64,000 nt of DNA, taken from assembly GCA_016930695.1 (NCBI GenBank), contig JAFGGD010000046.1, positions 62,001-126,000 on the forward strand, in the 5' to 3' direction. Shown in pieces: positions 51,895-62,204 of the stretch (the first letter of the stretch is position 1; the number at the start of each line of letters is the position of its first letter). The position numbers and the translations under genes were made by a program. The stretch comes from Candidatus Eisenbacteria bacterium (GTDB lineage: Bacteria > Orphanbacterota > Orphanbacteria > Orphanbacterales > Orphanbacteraceae). The notes below the pieces were generated by a model. The model made no database searches, was not told the DNA's origin, and saw only the letters and a list, made by a program, of their open reading frames with translations.

Positions 51895-53867
51895 CCCGCC
51901 GGGAAGGGATCTTCGCGACCCTCGTCGCGGCGGCGGTCGCGACGGCGGTCTTCTTCGCCTTTCATCCCTCCACGACGTTCTGGGCGCTTTCGAACGGCGC
52001 GGATCTCGGCCCGGCGGCGCGCGCGGTCTGGGCGGCCTGCGCCCCGATCCCCTTCCTCCTCTTCCTCGCCGCGCGCCGGACCGGTGGCGGCGAACGGCCG
52101 GCCGGGGGAAGGCGGCGAACACCCCCGCCCCCCCTCGTCATGACCGTGGTCGCCGCCGCCGCTTTTCTGCTCTTCTTCCATTTTCGTTCCCGGAACCTTT
52201 TTCACGGCGACGGCTGGCTCCTCACCACCTTTTTAGAGAGGAACAACGACCCCATCGCGCTTCGCCCCGGTTGGGGGACAATCTGGATCCACCGCTTGGT
52301 CTACCGCGCCCTCCTTTCGCTCGGGGCGGCGAGCGCGCAGCTCTACGCCTTCGCCCTTCTTTCCTCTCTGGCCGGCGCGGCCTCCGTGCTCCTGGCGGCG
52401 AGGGGGGCGCGGGCCGTCGCGGCGGATCTGCCCCCGGAGGCAAGGCGCGTCGGCGCGGCGATCGGCGCGAGCCTGTTGCTCACGACCGGCGCGATGCAGC
52501 TCTTCTTCGGACACGTGGAAAACTACTCCCTCGTTCAGGTCCCCCTCCTCGCCTTCCTGGCGACGGGAACGGAGACGCTCTTCTCGGGGCGTCGCCCCCT
52601 CCTCCCCCTACTCTGTTTCGCCGTCGCGGTCTTTCTTCACACAGCAAGCGTTCTCCTCCTGCCGGCGGTCCTCTTCCTCATGGCCGCGACGCTCCGCCCC
52701 GCTCTTCTCCGCCCGGCGCGGATTCTCGCGTGGTCCGGCGTCGTCGCCCTTCTCCTCCTCCCCCCCACGGGCGCGCAACTCCGGATGCTCGTCGCCTTCC
52801 ATCCCTGGACAAGCCATGGTCATCCTTTTTCGATCGGGCATCTCTCCGCCGCGCACGGCCTCATTCTGTTCAACCTCTTCGTCCTTCTCGTCCCCGTTCC
52901 CGCGGCGGCGCTCCTGGCCGGCGCGGCGCGCGGCGTTCGCCCCGCCGAAAACCTCCGCGATCGCCGAACCGGCTCCTTCCTCGCCCTCGCCGCCCTCTCC
53001 TTTCTCGCCTTCACCGTCACCGTGAAACCCTTTCTCGGCAACCGCGACTGGGACCTGTGCGCGTTCCTCGCCCCCCCCGTCGCGCTCTGGGCGGCGTGGC
53101 GATTCATCCGCTCCGTCCGCCCCGCGGCGCTCCTCCCCTCCACCCTTCTCGCCGCGGGTGCCGGGCTCTTTCTCCTGTTCCCCTGGGTGGCGGGAAACGC
53201 GGACCCCGCAGCCGCGGGCGAGCGCACACTCCGCTTCACCATCGATGATCCCTACCAATGGCACGGCGACCGCCCGCGCGCGCTCGACGTGGCCACGGTG
53301 ACGGCGGAGCGGGGACAGACCGGCGCCGCCCGGGTTCTCATGGAGGAGATCACCCGCCGCAGGCCGGATCTCGCGATCGCCCGCGCCGACTGGGGAATCC
53401 TCCTCTGGGAAGAGGGCCGCTACGGCGAAGCGAGAGAGCACCTCGAGGCGGCGGTCGCCCTCGACCCCTCCCTCGATCCGCCCCTCTACTACCTGGGAGC
53501 GACCCTCTTCCACCTCCTCGAGGAAGACCTGGGGGAATCGCGTTTCCGGGAGTTCCTGGAGAGGCGGCCCGGCAATCCGAGCGCGGCCGGCTATCTCGGC
53601 AGGGCGCTCATGGCGCGGGGCGAGTGGGCGGAGGCGAAGGAGTGGCTTCTGGTCGCGGAAGAATCGCTGCCGGGGAACGCCGACCTGCAGGCGTGGCTCG
53701 GGCGAACCTGCCTCATGCTCGGCGACAGGGAAGAGGCGCGGCGGCGCGGTGACCGGGCGCTCCGCCTCGACCCGAACCACGAGGAAGCACGCCGCCTGAT
53801 CGCGGAAGCGCGGCCGGAACCGGAGCGGGAGAAGAAACCGGGAAGGACCTACGCGACGCCGCGGTGA
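51891..53867 (+). CDS. polytopic membrane protein with C-terminal TPR repeats
   Basis: A 658-residue protein. About ten hydrophobic helices span residues ~10-450, then a soluble TPR region (~470-640; repeats such as LGIAxADWGILLWEEGRYGEAREHLEAAVALDPS) ends in a charged tail. The periplasmic loop after helix 2 (GDGWLLTTFLERN) resembles the first loop of GT-C or DUF2723-like glycosyltransferase membrane proteins, but no diagnostic motif is certain. It overlaps the methyltransferase gene by 4 nt. A role in surface glycan assembly is inferred from the neighbours. Confidence 0.7.
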   Translation: MTRREGIFATLVAAAVATAVFFAFHPSTTFWALSNGADLGPAARAVWAACAPIPFLLFLAARRTGGGERPAGGRRRTPPPPLVMTVVAAAAFLLFFHFRSRNLFHGDGWLLTTFLERNNDPIALRPGWGTIWIHRLVYRALLSLGAASAQLYAFALLSSLAGAASVLLAARGARAVAADLPPEARRVGAAIGASLLLTTGAMQLFFGHVENYSLVQVPLLAFLATGTETLFSGRRPLLPLLCFAVAVFLHTASVLLLPAVLFLMAATLRPALLRPARILAWSGVVALLLLPPTGAQLRMLVAFHPWTSHGHPFSIGHLSAAHGLILFNLFVLLVPVPAAALLAGAARGVRPAENLRDRRTGSFLALAALSFLAFTVTVKPFLGNRDWDLCAFLAPPVALWAAWRFIRSVRPAALLPSTLLAAGAGLFLLFPWVAGNADPAAAGERTLRFTIDDPYQWHGDRPRALDVATVTAERGQTGAARVLMEEITRRRPDLAIARADWGILLWEEGRYGEAREHLEAAVALDPSLDPPLYYLGATLFHLLEEDLGESRFREFLERRPGNPSAAGYLGRALMARGEWAEAKEWLLVAEESLPGNADLQAWLGRTCLMLGDREEARRRGDRALRLDPNHEEARRLIAEARPEPEREKKPGRTYATPR

Positions 53868-53883
53868 CGTCGGCGGGCGCGGC

Positions 53884-54756
53884 TCAGCCGAACTGCGCCA
53901 TGAACTTGTCTACCTCGAGCCGCAGATCGTACACGTCCCCCATGATCAGAATGAACTCCTGATCGGTGCAGCCGAGGGCGGCGCGGGCCGCCACGTCGAT
54001 CTCTCCCTTCTTTTCCTCTCCGAGACCGTCGGCGGCGAGAAGGGCGAGAAGGTTGCCCAGGCAGATCATCCGGCGGAACGCTTCGGCGGGGCCGTCCCCG
54101 TCGAGGAGGAGCAACTCCTTCAGGGTGTGCGCTTCGCATGCCTCGCGCACCTTGGCCGGCAGCCTCCAGTGATCGCAGAGGAGCGTGCCGAAATAGGAGC
54201 TGGCGGGGAAACCGAGCCGTTCCTCCGCCTCGCTGAAGAGCCCGCCCGCCTCGCGAGCGGTGGCGATCAACGCCCTGTAGTGCTCGGGGTAGAACTTGAA
54301 GTAGACGAGTTTACCGATATCGTGCAAGAGGGCGGCGGACCAGAGTTCCTCGAAGTTGAGATGCGGCTCGTATTTCTTCGCCAGGTATTTGGCGCAGATC
54401 GCCACATAGAAGGAATGCCGCCAGTAGCTCTTCAGTTCGCCGTTCTCGTGAACGCCGATCGTGTTGATCACCGAGAGGGAGAGCACGAGACGGAAAACCT
54501 CGTTGAAGCCGAGAAAGGCGATCGCGAAACGCGCCTTGACGATCTCCCGGGGGAGGCCGTAATAGGCGGAGTTGACCACCTTGAGAACCTGCGCGAGGAG
54601 GGCGGGATCGCTGCTGATCAACTCGGACACCTTTTCGATGTCCGCGTCGTCGTCGTTCACCAACCCCTGGATCTTCTGCACGACCTCCGGCAACGCGGGA
54701 AGATTGCAGTGCTCCCGAAGAAACGTCTTGGGATCGATCTCGATAGGTTGGAGCAT
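53884..54756 (-). CDS. HDOD domain signalling protein
   Basis: A 290-residue protein. An HDOD domain fills ~18-215 (NLPALPEVVQKIQGLVNDDDADIEKVSELISSDPALLAQVLKVVNSAYYGLP) and retains an HD pair in SAALLHDIGKLVYF (~151). The C-terminal ~75 residues are helical with an acidic end. HDOD proteins act in signalling, chemotaxis or motility control without proven catalysis. AAGGAG precedes the ATG at 54756. It converges with the membrane-TPR gene, only 16 nt apart, with no clear terminator. Confidence 0.88.
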   Translation of the reverse strand: MLQPIEIDPKTFLREHCNLPALPEVVQKIQGLVNDDDADIEKVSELISSDPALLAQVLKVVNSAYYGLPREIVKARFAIAFLGFNEVFRLVLSLSVINTIGVHENGELKSYWRHSFYVAICAKYLAKKYEPHLNFEELWSAALLHDIGKLVYFKFYPEHYRALIATAREAGGLFSEAEERLGFPASSYFGTLLCDHWRLPAKVREACEAHTLKELLLLDGDGPAEAFRRMICLGNLLALLAADGLGEEKKGEIDVAARAALGCTDQEFILIMGDVYDLRLEVDKFMAQFG

Positions 54757-54866
54757 GGAGGACTCCTTCCGGGGGACTCTCACCATCTATCGGCCACATA
54801 CCGGAATGGTCTGAATCTACCACTCGCCCCGACAGGCGGCAAGAACGGATCGAGCACGGAACCGCC

Positions 54867-54896
54867 TTGCACTCGCCCACCGAACTGCGTTATAAT
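54867..54896 (+). promoter_or_regulatory. predicted sigma70-type promoter
   Basis: TTGCAC (54867-54872), an 18-nt spacer and a perfect TATAAT (54891-54896) lie about 78 nt before the M14 carboxypeptidase ATG. Confidence 0.7.
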
Positions 54897-54973
54897 GAAT
54901 AAGTTCCATGATCGCTTCCCCACGACACCTCTCATTGACGAAACCGTCGTTCACTCCGCCTGGAGGGCAGGCT

Positions 54974-57685
54974 ATGTACCGTTCCCGCTCCGTTCGCCCG
55001 GTCGCGCTCGCGCTTTTCCTCGCCGCGGCGGCTTTCTTCGCGACCTCCGCGACATCCGCCGACCCCGTCCATCAGAAGATCCGACTCCCTTGGCCGACGG
55101 CCGAGGAATCGGCGGTGGTCCGTTCCATCCCCGACCTGGAGGTGATGGGGATCCAACCCGGCTCGTCGATTACGCTCCTCTCCACCCCGGAACTCACCGC
55201 CGCGCTGGAGGAGGCCGGCCTGCGCCCCGAGATCCTCGTCGATCCCTACGGCGCCTTCCACCTCGTCTCCGAGGGGAGAGCTTGGGCCGGCCTGGGCGAC
55301 TTCATCAGCTATGACGAGGCGGTCGTCTTTTTGGACAGCATGCACACTCTTTATCCCGCGATCACCACGGCGAAGGACTCTATAGGAACCACCTGGGAGG
55401 GGCGCACGATCTGGGCGATCAAGATCAGCGATAACCCGAACGTGGACGAGGAGGAGCCGGAGCTGCTCATCGATGCGCTTCACCACGCCCGCGAGCCGAT
55501 CGGCGTCTCGGTGGTGTGCAGCTTCATCTCCCATCTCTGCGACAACTACGGCGGCGACGAGGAGGCGACCTTCCTCGTGGACGAGCGCGAGATCTGGGTG
55601 ATCCCGGTGGTGAACCCGGACGGATATGTTTACAACGAAACGGTCAGTTCCGATCTGCTGTGGAGGAAAAACCGCCGGGACAATCCGGGAGAGGACGAGG
55701 GGGTCGACCTGAACCGCAACTACGACGCCAACTTCGGCGGCGCCGGTTCATCGAGCACATACCGCGACCAGACCTACCACGGTCCCTACGCCTTCTCCGA
55801 GCCGGAGACGCAGGCGATGCGCGACTTCATCCTCGGCCGGAACTTCGTCACCCATGACAGCTACCACAGCGTCGCCTCGGCGATCCTTTATCCCTGGGGT
55901 TATCTGAGTTCGCCCACGGCGGACGACTTCGCTTTCAGCGGCCTCGGCCTGGAGCGGTCCCGGGACAACGGCTACGACGTGAGCCAGATCTACTACTTCG
56001 ACGTCGTCTCCGGATCCACCTGTGACTGGGCCTACGCGACGAAAGAGGTGATCTCCTTCGCCACCGAGGTGGGGGGAAGCCACTTCTGGCCGCAGGAGAG
56101 CGAGATCCCCGGCCTGGTGGCGGAAAACCTCTACTCCAACCTGACCCTCGCGTGGAACGCCGGCTCCCGGGCGCGGCTCGCCGGCGCCGAGGCGGACCCC
56201 TCCGGTAACGGGCGTCTCGATCCGGGCGAGACGGCGGACCTCGTGCTGTCCATCGAGAACCCGGGATACGTGGTGGGCGCCGAAGACGTGCGCGTCGTCC
56301 TCTCGAGTGACAACGCCTACCTCCAGCTGCTGGACGCCGCCGCCGACTTCGGGAACATCGCCGTCCGGGAGAGCGCCGACAACGCCGCCGATCCCTTCTC
56401 CGTCGCCGTCGACGAGGCGGCCCCCTCCGGCACGGCCGCGGAGATCCTCGTCCGGATCGAGTGGGACGGCGGCCTCCTCTGGGAGGAGACCCTCTCCCTC
56501 ACCATCGGCGAGTCTACGGTGATCGTGTCGGACGATTTCGAGAGCGGGAACGCGGGCTGGTCCGCCGACCCGATCCAGGACGCCTCCACCGGCGCCTTCG
56601 TCCTCATCGACCCGAACGCCACCGACTACCAGCCCGGCGACGACCACACCCCCGCGCCGGGAACGGTCGCCTGGGTCACCGGCCAGAACACGAGCGTCGG
56701 CGCGGACGACGTGGACGGCGGCACGGCGGCGATCCGCTCGCCCGTCTGGGATCTCTCCGGCCGCGACCGGGTCCGACTCTCCCTCGCCTGGTTTCACGGC
56801 CAGAGGGACGCCGGCGACGACGCCGCGGACGGTTTCGCCGTCGAGATCTCCGACGACGGCGGCGCCACGTTCCCGGAGGCACTCGTCTCCATCGGCGACG
56901 TCTACAACGAGGCGGCCTGGTCGGTCCTCGAGGCGGACCTGCACGATGTCATCTCCCTCACCGACCAGGTGGTGCTCCGTGTGCGCACCGCCGACGGCGC
57001 GAGCACCGGGGACATCATCGAGGCCGGCTTCGACGACCTGGTCCTGGTCGACCTCGGGCCGGACGACGACCCGCCCGGCGCCCCCGCGCCCCTCTCCCCC
57101 GCCGACGGCGGGGTCGCCCTTCCGGCGGCGCTCCTCACGGTGCAGAACGCCGTCGATCCCGAGGGCGGCCCGCTCACCTACGGCTTCTTCGTCTACGCCG
57201 ACTCCCTCTTCACCGATCGGGCGCGCGTCGTGACCGGCATCGCCGAGGGATCGGGGGAGACTTCCTGGGCCGTGAATCCCCCTCTGCCCGATGGAGACTA
57301 CTGGTGGCGCGCCTTCGCCGAGGACTCCCTCCGGCGCGGCCCTCTCTCCGCCGCGCGCCGATTCACCGTGGATCAGGCGACCGGCGCGGGCGAGGCCGGC
57401 GCCGCGCCCGCCTTCGCGCTCCTGCCGGCCAGACCGAATCCTTCCCGGGACGATGCGGTGATTCGATTCATTCTCCCCCGGGAGGGGCGCGTGCGGGCGG
57501 ACGTGTTCGACGCGAGCGGGCGCGCGATCCGCAACCTGGTCCGGGGGCGTCTGAGTGCGGGTCCGCAGGCGCTCCTCTGGGACGGCCGCGACTCCCGGGG
57601 CCGGACCACGCCGGCGGGGGTGTACTTCGTCCGGCTTCGAACCGAGCGGGAGGAGCGGGCGATCAAGATCGTTCGGATTCGGTAG
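54974..57685 (+). CDS. secreted M14 zinc carboxypeptidase with FlgD-like tail
   Basis: A 903-residue secreted protein. A signal peptide (~10-29) and a short prodomain precede an M14 carboxypeptidase domain (~90-400): zinc ligands H171 and E174 in HHAREP, third ligand H298 in DSYHSVAS, substrate-binding DLNRNYDANFG (~235) and catalytic Glu near 365 in FATEVGG. Two beta-rich modules follow (~410-540 and ~550-700), then an Ig-like fibronectin-type segment and a FlgD-like tail ending in PAGVYFVRLR. It is exported, probably to the cell surface. GGAGGG precedes the ATG at 54974; an ATG 22 codons earlier is rejected because it sits right after the -10. Confidence 0.92.
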   Translation: MYRSRSVRPVALALFLAAAAFFATSATSADPVHQKIRLPWPTAEESAVVRSIPDLEVMGIQPGSSITLLSTPELTAALEEAGLRPEILVDPYGAFHLVSEGRAWAGLGDFISYDEAVVFLDSMHTLYPAITTAKDSIGTTWEGRTIWAIKISDNPNVDEEEPELLIDALHHAREPIGVSVVCSFISHLCDNYGGDEEATFLVDEREIWVIPVVNPDGYVYNETVSSDLLWRKNRRDNPGEDEGVDLNRNYDANFGGAGSSSTYRDQTYHGPYAFSEPETQAMRDFILGRNFVTHDSYHSVASAILYPWGYLSSPTADDFAFSGLGLERSRDNGYDVSQIYYFDVVSGSTCDWAYATKEVISFATEVGGSHFWPQESEIPGLVAENLYSNLTLAWNAGSRARLAGAEADPSGNGRLDPGETADLVLSIENPGYVVGAEDVRVVLSSDNAYLQLLDAAADFGNIAVRESADNAADPFSVAVDEAAPSGTAAEILVRIEWDGGLLWEETLSLTIGESTVIVSDDFESGNAGWSADPIQDASTGAFVLIDPNATDYQPGDDHTPAPGTVAWVTGQNTSVGADDVDGGTAAIRSPVWDLSGRDRVRLSLAWFHGQRDAGDDAADGFAVEISDDGGATFPEALVSIGDVYNEAAWSVLEADLHDVISLTDQVVLRVRTADGASTGDIIEAGFDDLVLVDLGPDDDPPGAPAPLSPADGGVALPAALLTVQNAVDPEGGPLTYGFFVYADSLFTDRARVVTGIAEGSGETSWAVNPPLPDGDYWWRAFAEDSLRRGPLSAARRFTVDQATGAGEAGAAPAFALLPARPNPSRDDAVIRFILPREGRVRADVFDASGRAIRNLVRGRLSAGPQALLWDGRDSRGRTTPAGVYFVRLRTEREERAIKIVRIR

Positions 57686-58027
57686 CCGTCGCGAGTGCGG
57701 GGGGCCGGCGCCGGTCGCCCCCCATCGTGCGCCCCCCCTTGACGGGAGAGCGGCCTCTCCCTGTATAATGTTAGCTTTCGAAAGGGAATCCCCCCGGCAT
57801 TCCCGAGCCGGCCGATCCGGTCGGCGTCATGGGCATCCTGTCCATAAAATTGAAGTTAGGGAATGATGCGGGTGCCTTGGCTGACGGCTTCTTCCCGCCC
57901 CCTCCGACGCGCCCGAACGTCTTCGCCCTACCCGGTTTCGGTCCGGGGCCTGCGACCACGGGAAGGCGCGGGAACGCGGCGACCACCCGGAAGAGACGAA
58001 GCCTCGATCGCCTGAGGAGAGAGCACC
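57686..58027. other. intergenic region before NfnA-like gene
   Basis: The 342-bp gap holds a GC-rich hairpin without T tract (57699-57704 with 57718-57723) right after the carboxypeptidase and a promoter with internal dyad (separate entry). A leader of about 250 nt follows in which I see no gene and no recognised riboswitch. Confidence 0.5.
57739..57769 (+). promoter_or_regulatory. promoter with 19-bp spacer containing a perfect dyad (MerR-like layout)
   Basis: TTGACG (57739-57744) and a perfect TATAAT (57764-57769) are separated by 19 bp. A perfect 7-4-7 inverted repeat (57744-57750 with 57755-57761) fills the spacer. MerR-family activators use exactly this overlong, dyad-bearing spacer. 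It would drive the NfnAB-like operon. Confidence 0.5.
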
Positions 58028-58936
58028 ATGTTTCGAATACTGGAAGCCCGGTTCCTGTCCGCCGACGTGAAGCTGTTCCGCATCCGTGCGCCCAAGATCG
58101 CCGAGAAGCGGAAGGCGGGGCAGTTCGCGATCCTCCGAGTCACCAAGGAGGGGGAACGGATCCCCCTGACCATCGCCGACTCGGACGCGGCCGAGGGATC
58201 GATCACGCTGATCGTGCAGGGCGTCGGAAAAACCACCAAGATGCTGAACTCCCTCGAGACGGGCGATTTTCTGGCCGACCTGGCCGGCCCTCTCGGCACG
58301 CCCTCCCACATCGAGAACTTCGGAACCGCCGTCAGCATCGGCGGCGGTGTGGGAACCGCCATCGCTTTTCCGACGGCGAAGGCGCTCAAGGAGGCGGGGA
58401 ACCACACCATCGCCATCATCGGCGGCCGGACCAAGGAGTTGGTCATTCTCGAGGACGAGTTAAAAGAGATCTGCGACGAGGTCTACCCGACCACCGACGA
58501 CGGCTCCTACGGATTCCACGGGTTCGTCACCCAGAAACTGCAGGAGCTGATCGACGAGGGACGCAAGATCGACTTCGTCCTCGCCATCGGGCCGATCCCG
58601 ATGATGCAGGCCGTCGCCGAGGTGACCCGCCCCCACCGCATCCACACCGTGGTCAGCCTCAACCCGATCATGGTGGACGGCACCGGCATGTGCGGCGGCT
58701 GCCGGGTGATGGTCGGGAACGAGACCAAATTCGCGTGCGTGGACGGCCCCGAGTTCGACGGCCACGAGGTCGACTTCGATCTGCTGACGCGTCGCAACAA
58801 ATCGTACCTCGGTTTCGAGCGGGACCGCCGCGAGGAACTCGACCACCTCGACCGATGCCGATTGGAGGAGAAGATCGCCGAGCTGCGCCGGGAAGGGGAA
58901 CGGGAAGAGAAGGCGCGCGAAGGGGAGGGCCGCTAG
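58028..58936 (+). CDS. nfnA: NfnA/SudB-type FAD and [2Fe-2S] oxidoreductase subunit
   Basis: A 302-residue flavoprotein of the ferredoxin-NADP reductase fold. FAD domain ~1-95 (RIPLTIADSD loop), NAD-binding SIGGGVGTAIAFPTAKAL (~107-125), and a C-terminal [2Fe-2S] site with the Cys pattern C-x2-C at MCGGCRV plus a later FACVDG (~218-240). This matches the small subunit of NADH-dependent reduced ferredoxin:NADP+ oxidoreductase (NfnA), also annotated as sulfide dehydrogenase subunit. It is immediately followed by the large subunit with no gap, confirming the pairing. Confidence 0.88.
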   Translation: MFRILEARFLSADVKLFRIRAPKIAEKRKAGQFAILRVTKEGERIPLTIADSDAAEGSITLIVQGVGKTTKMLNSLETGDFLADLAGPLGTPSHIENFGTAVSIGGGVGTAIAFPTAKALKEAGNHTIAIIGGRTKELVILEDELKEICDEVYPTTDDGSYGFHGFVTQKLQELIDEGRKIDFVLAIGPIPMMQAVAEVTRPHRIHTVVSLNPIMVDGTGMCGGCRVMVGNETKFACVDGPEFDGHEVDFDLLTRRNKSYLGFERDRREELDHLDRCRLEEKIAELRREGEREEKAREGEGR

Positions 58937-60397
<1,461 letters not shown>

Positions 60398-60750
60398 TAC
60401 CCGCCCCCGCGCATCGACCGCGATTCCGCCCCGCCGGCGCCGTCCGGCGGGGTTTTTCGTCTCTCCTTGACCACCTTCCTCCCGCTTGGGAGAATCGCCG
60501 CACGGGGCGGACCAATCCTCACTCCACGCCTCCCGGTGCGGGGTCGCCGGTTTCCGCGCGGCGCCGGAGAGCCCGCGGTACTCCGCGCCGCGTGGCCCGG
60601 GGGAGGATCGCGGGCGCCGGGCACGTCTTTGCATTATCTTATTTTTCTTGCGCGGGGGGCGGCCGGCACCTCGCGGCGGCCGCCGCGGACCCGTGGGAAG
60701 CGGGAAGGGAGCGCCGGGGCCACCGGTAACGACCAAAAGGGGGGCGAACC
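60398..60750. other. intergenic region between nfn and pnt operons
   Basis: The 353-bp gap holds the nfn terminator (60429-60457) and an AT-rich patch at 60628-60650 that may carry the pnt promoter, although no convincing -35 was found. GC-rich hairpins lie nearer the pnt start. No gene is supported. Confidence 0.5.
60429..60457 (+). terminator. intrinsic terminator of nfn operon
   Basis: A perfect 9-bp stem (60429-60437 with 60444-60452), a 6-nt loop and TTTTT (60453-60457) lie 32 nt after nfnB. Confidence 0.92.
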
Positions 60751-61905
60751 GTGATCGTTGGAGTTCCGAAGGAGACCTTCCCGGGCGAAAACCGGACCGC
60801 CCTGATCCCGGCGAACATTCCCACCCTCGGAAAGTACGGGATCGAGGTCTTGATCGAGAGTGGGGCGGGCGTGGCGGCGGGCTTCCCCGACGACGCCTAC
60901 CGCGAGAAAGGGGCCCGGATCGCCGGCGAACGGGCGGAGATATTCGGCAAGGCGGACGCGATCGCCCAGGTGCGCGCCGCCGGGGCCAACCCCGAAGCGG
61001 GCGGAGCGGATCTCCCCCTTCTGCGCGGCGGCCAGGCGCTGATCGCCTTTCTGGAGCCGCTCGCCGACCCGGAGGCGGCCGAGAAGGTCGCGGGAACGGG
61101 CGTTTCCCTCTTCTCCATGGAGATGATCCCGCGGATCACGCGCGCCCAGAGCATGGACGCCTTGAGTTCGATGGCGAACATCGCCGGCTATCTGGCGGTG
61201 CTCCTCGGCGCGACGACGCTTCCCAAGTTCTTCCCCATGTTCATGACCGCCGCCGGAACGATCTCCGCCGCCCGGGTGCTGGTGATCGGCGCCGGCGTGG
61301 CGGGGCTCCAAGCGATCGCCACCGCGAAGCGGCTCGGCGCGGTGGTGGAGGCGTACGACATCCGCCCGGCGGTGAAGGAACAGATCCAGAGCCTGGGCGC
61401 CCGGTTCGTCGAGCTTCCGATGGAGGCGGGGGACGCGGAGGACTCCGGCGGTTACGCCAAGGAGCAGACGGAGGAGCAGAAGCGGAAGCAGGCGGAACTG
61501 ATGGCGGACCACGTGCGCGCCTCGGACGTGGTGATCACCACCGCGGCGGTGCCGGGGAAGCGCTCCCCGGTGCTGATCCCCGCGTCGGTGGTGGAGGGAA
61601 TGCAGCCGGGGTCCGTGATCGTGGACATCGCCGCCGAGAAGGGGGGCAACTGCGAGCTGACCGTCCCGGGCGAGACGGTGGTCCGCCACGGCGTGACCAT
61701 CGTCGGGCCGCTCAACCTCCCCTCGCGGCTCGCCTTTCACGCGAGCCAGATGTACTCGAAGAACATGTCCACGTTCCTCGCCCACCTGACCGAGGAGGGT
61801 TCGCTCAGCCTCGACCGGGAGGACGAAATCATCCGGGGCTCCCTCGTGGCGCGGGGGGGAAAAATCGTGCACCCCGCCGTGCTCCAGGCGCTGGGACGGT
61901 CCTGA
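60751..61905 (+). CDS. pntA: NAD(P) transhydrogenase alpha subunit, NAD-binding part (PntAA)
   Basis: A 384-residue soluble alpha-1 subunit of proton-translocating transhydrogenase. The alanine-dehydrogenase-like start VGVPKETFPGENRTALIPANIPTL, the RAQSMDALSSMANIAGYLAV segment and the Rossmann VIGAGVAGLQAIATAKRLGA (~178-197) followed by YDIRPAVKEQ are diagnostic. The start is GTG at 60751 after AAAGGGGGGCG. It is the first gene of a three-gene split pnt operon (16 nt, then 4 nt, to the next genes), as in Rhodospirillum-type enzymes. Confidence 0.94.
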   Translation: MIVGVPKETFPGENRTALIPANIPTLGKYGIEVLIESGAGVAAGFPDDAYREKGARIAGERAEIFGKADAIAQVRAAGANPEAGGADLPLLRGGQALIAFLEPLADPEAAEKVAGTGVSLFSMEMIPRITRAQSMDALSSMANIAGYLAVLLGATTLPKFFPMFMTAAGTISAARVLVIGAGVAGLQAIATAKRLGAVVEAYDIRPAVKEQIQSLGARFVELPMEAGDAEDSGGYAKEQTEEQKRKQAELMADHVRASDVVITTAAVPGKRSPVLIPASVVEGMQPGSVIVDIAAEKGGNCELTVPGETVVRHGVTIVGPLNLPSRLAFHASQMYSKNMSTFLAHLTEEGSLSLDREDEIIRGSLVARGGKIVHPAVLQALGRS

Positions 61906-61921
61906 AAGGAGGGGCGGAATC

Positions 61922-62200
61922 ATGATGCTGGTGCCTCTGCTGACCATCTTCGTGCTCGCGATATTCGTCGGTTTCGAGATCATCACCAAGGTACCGCCGA
62001 CGCTGCACACCCCGCTGATGTCCGGGTCGAACGCCATTTCCGGAATCACCGTGATCGGGGCGATCCTGGCGACCGGCGCCTCCCATGGAACGGCGGCGAC
62101 GGTGCTCGGTTTCATCGCCCTGGTGTTCGCCGTGATCAACGTGGTGGGCGGTTTCGTCGTGACCAACCGGATGCTCGAGATGTTCCGGAAGAAGGACTGA
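61922..62200 (+). CDS. pntAB: NAD(P) transhydrogenase alpha subunit, membrane part (PntAB)
   Basis: A 92-residue membrane protein with three helices, corresponding to the C-terminal membrane part of fused PntA. The conserved FVGFEIITKVPPTLHTPLMSGSNAISGI and AVINVVGGFVVTNRMLEMF segments are present. It contributes to the proton channel. Starts 16 nt after PntAA; the ATG at 61922 has GGGCGG upstream, with a second ATG right after it. Confidence 0.93.
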   Translation: MMLVPLLTIFVLAIFVGFEIITKVPPTLHTPLMSGSNAISGITVIGAILATGASHGTAATVLGFIALVFAVINVVGGFVVTNRMLEMFRKKD

Positions 62201-62204
62201 CGCC

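Noticed and set aside
27172-57860. Identical 13-mer AATTGAAGTTAGG at 27172-27184 and 57848-57860
   Set aside because: Two intergenic copies of this length are expected by chance in 64 kb, and the surrounding bases are not similar.
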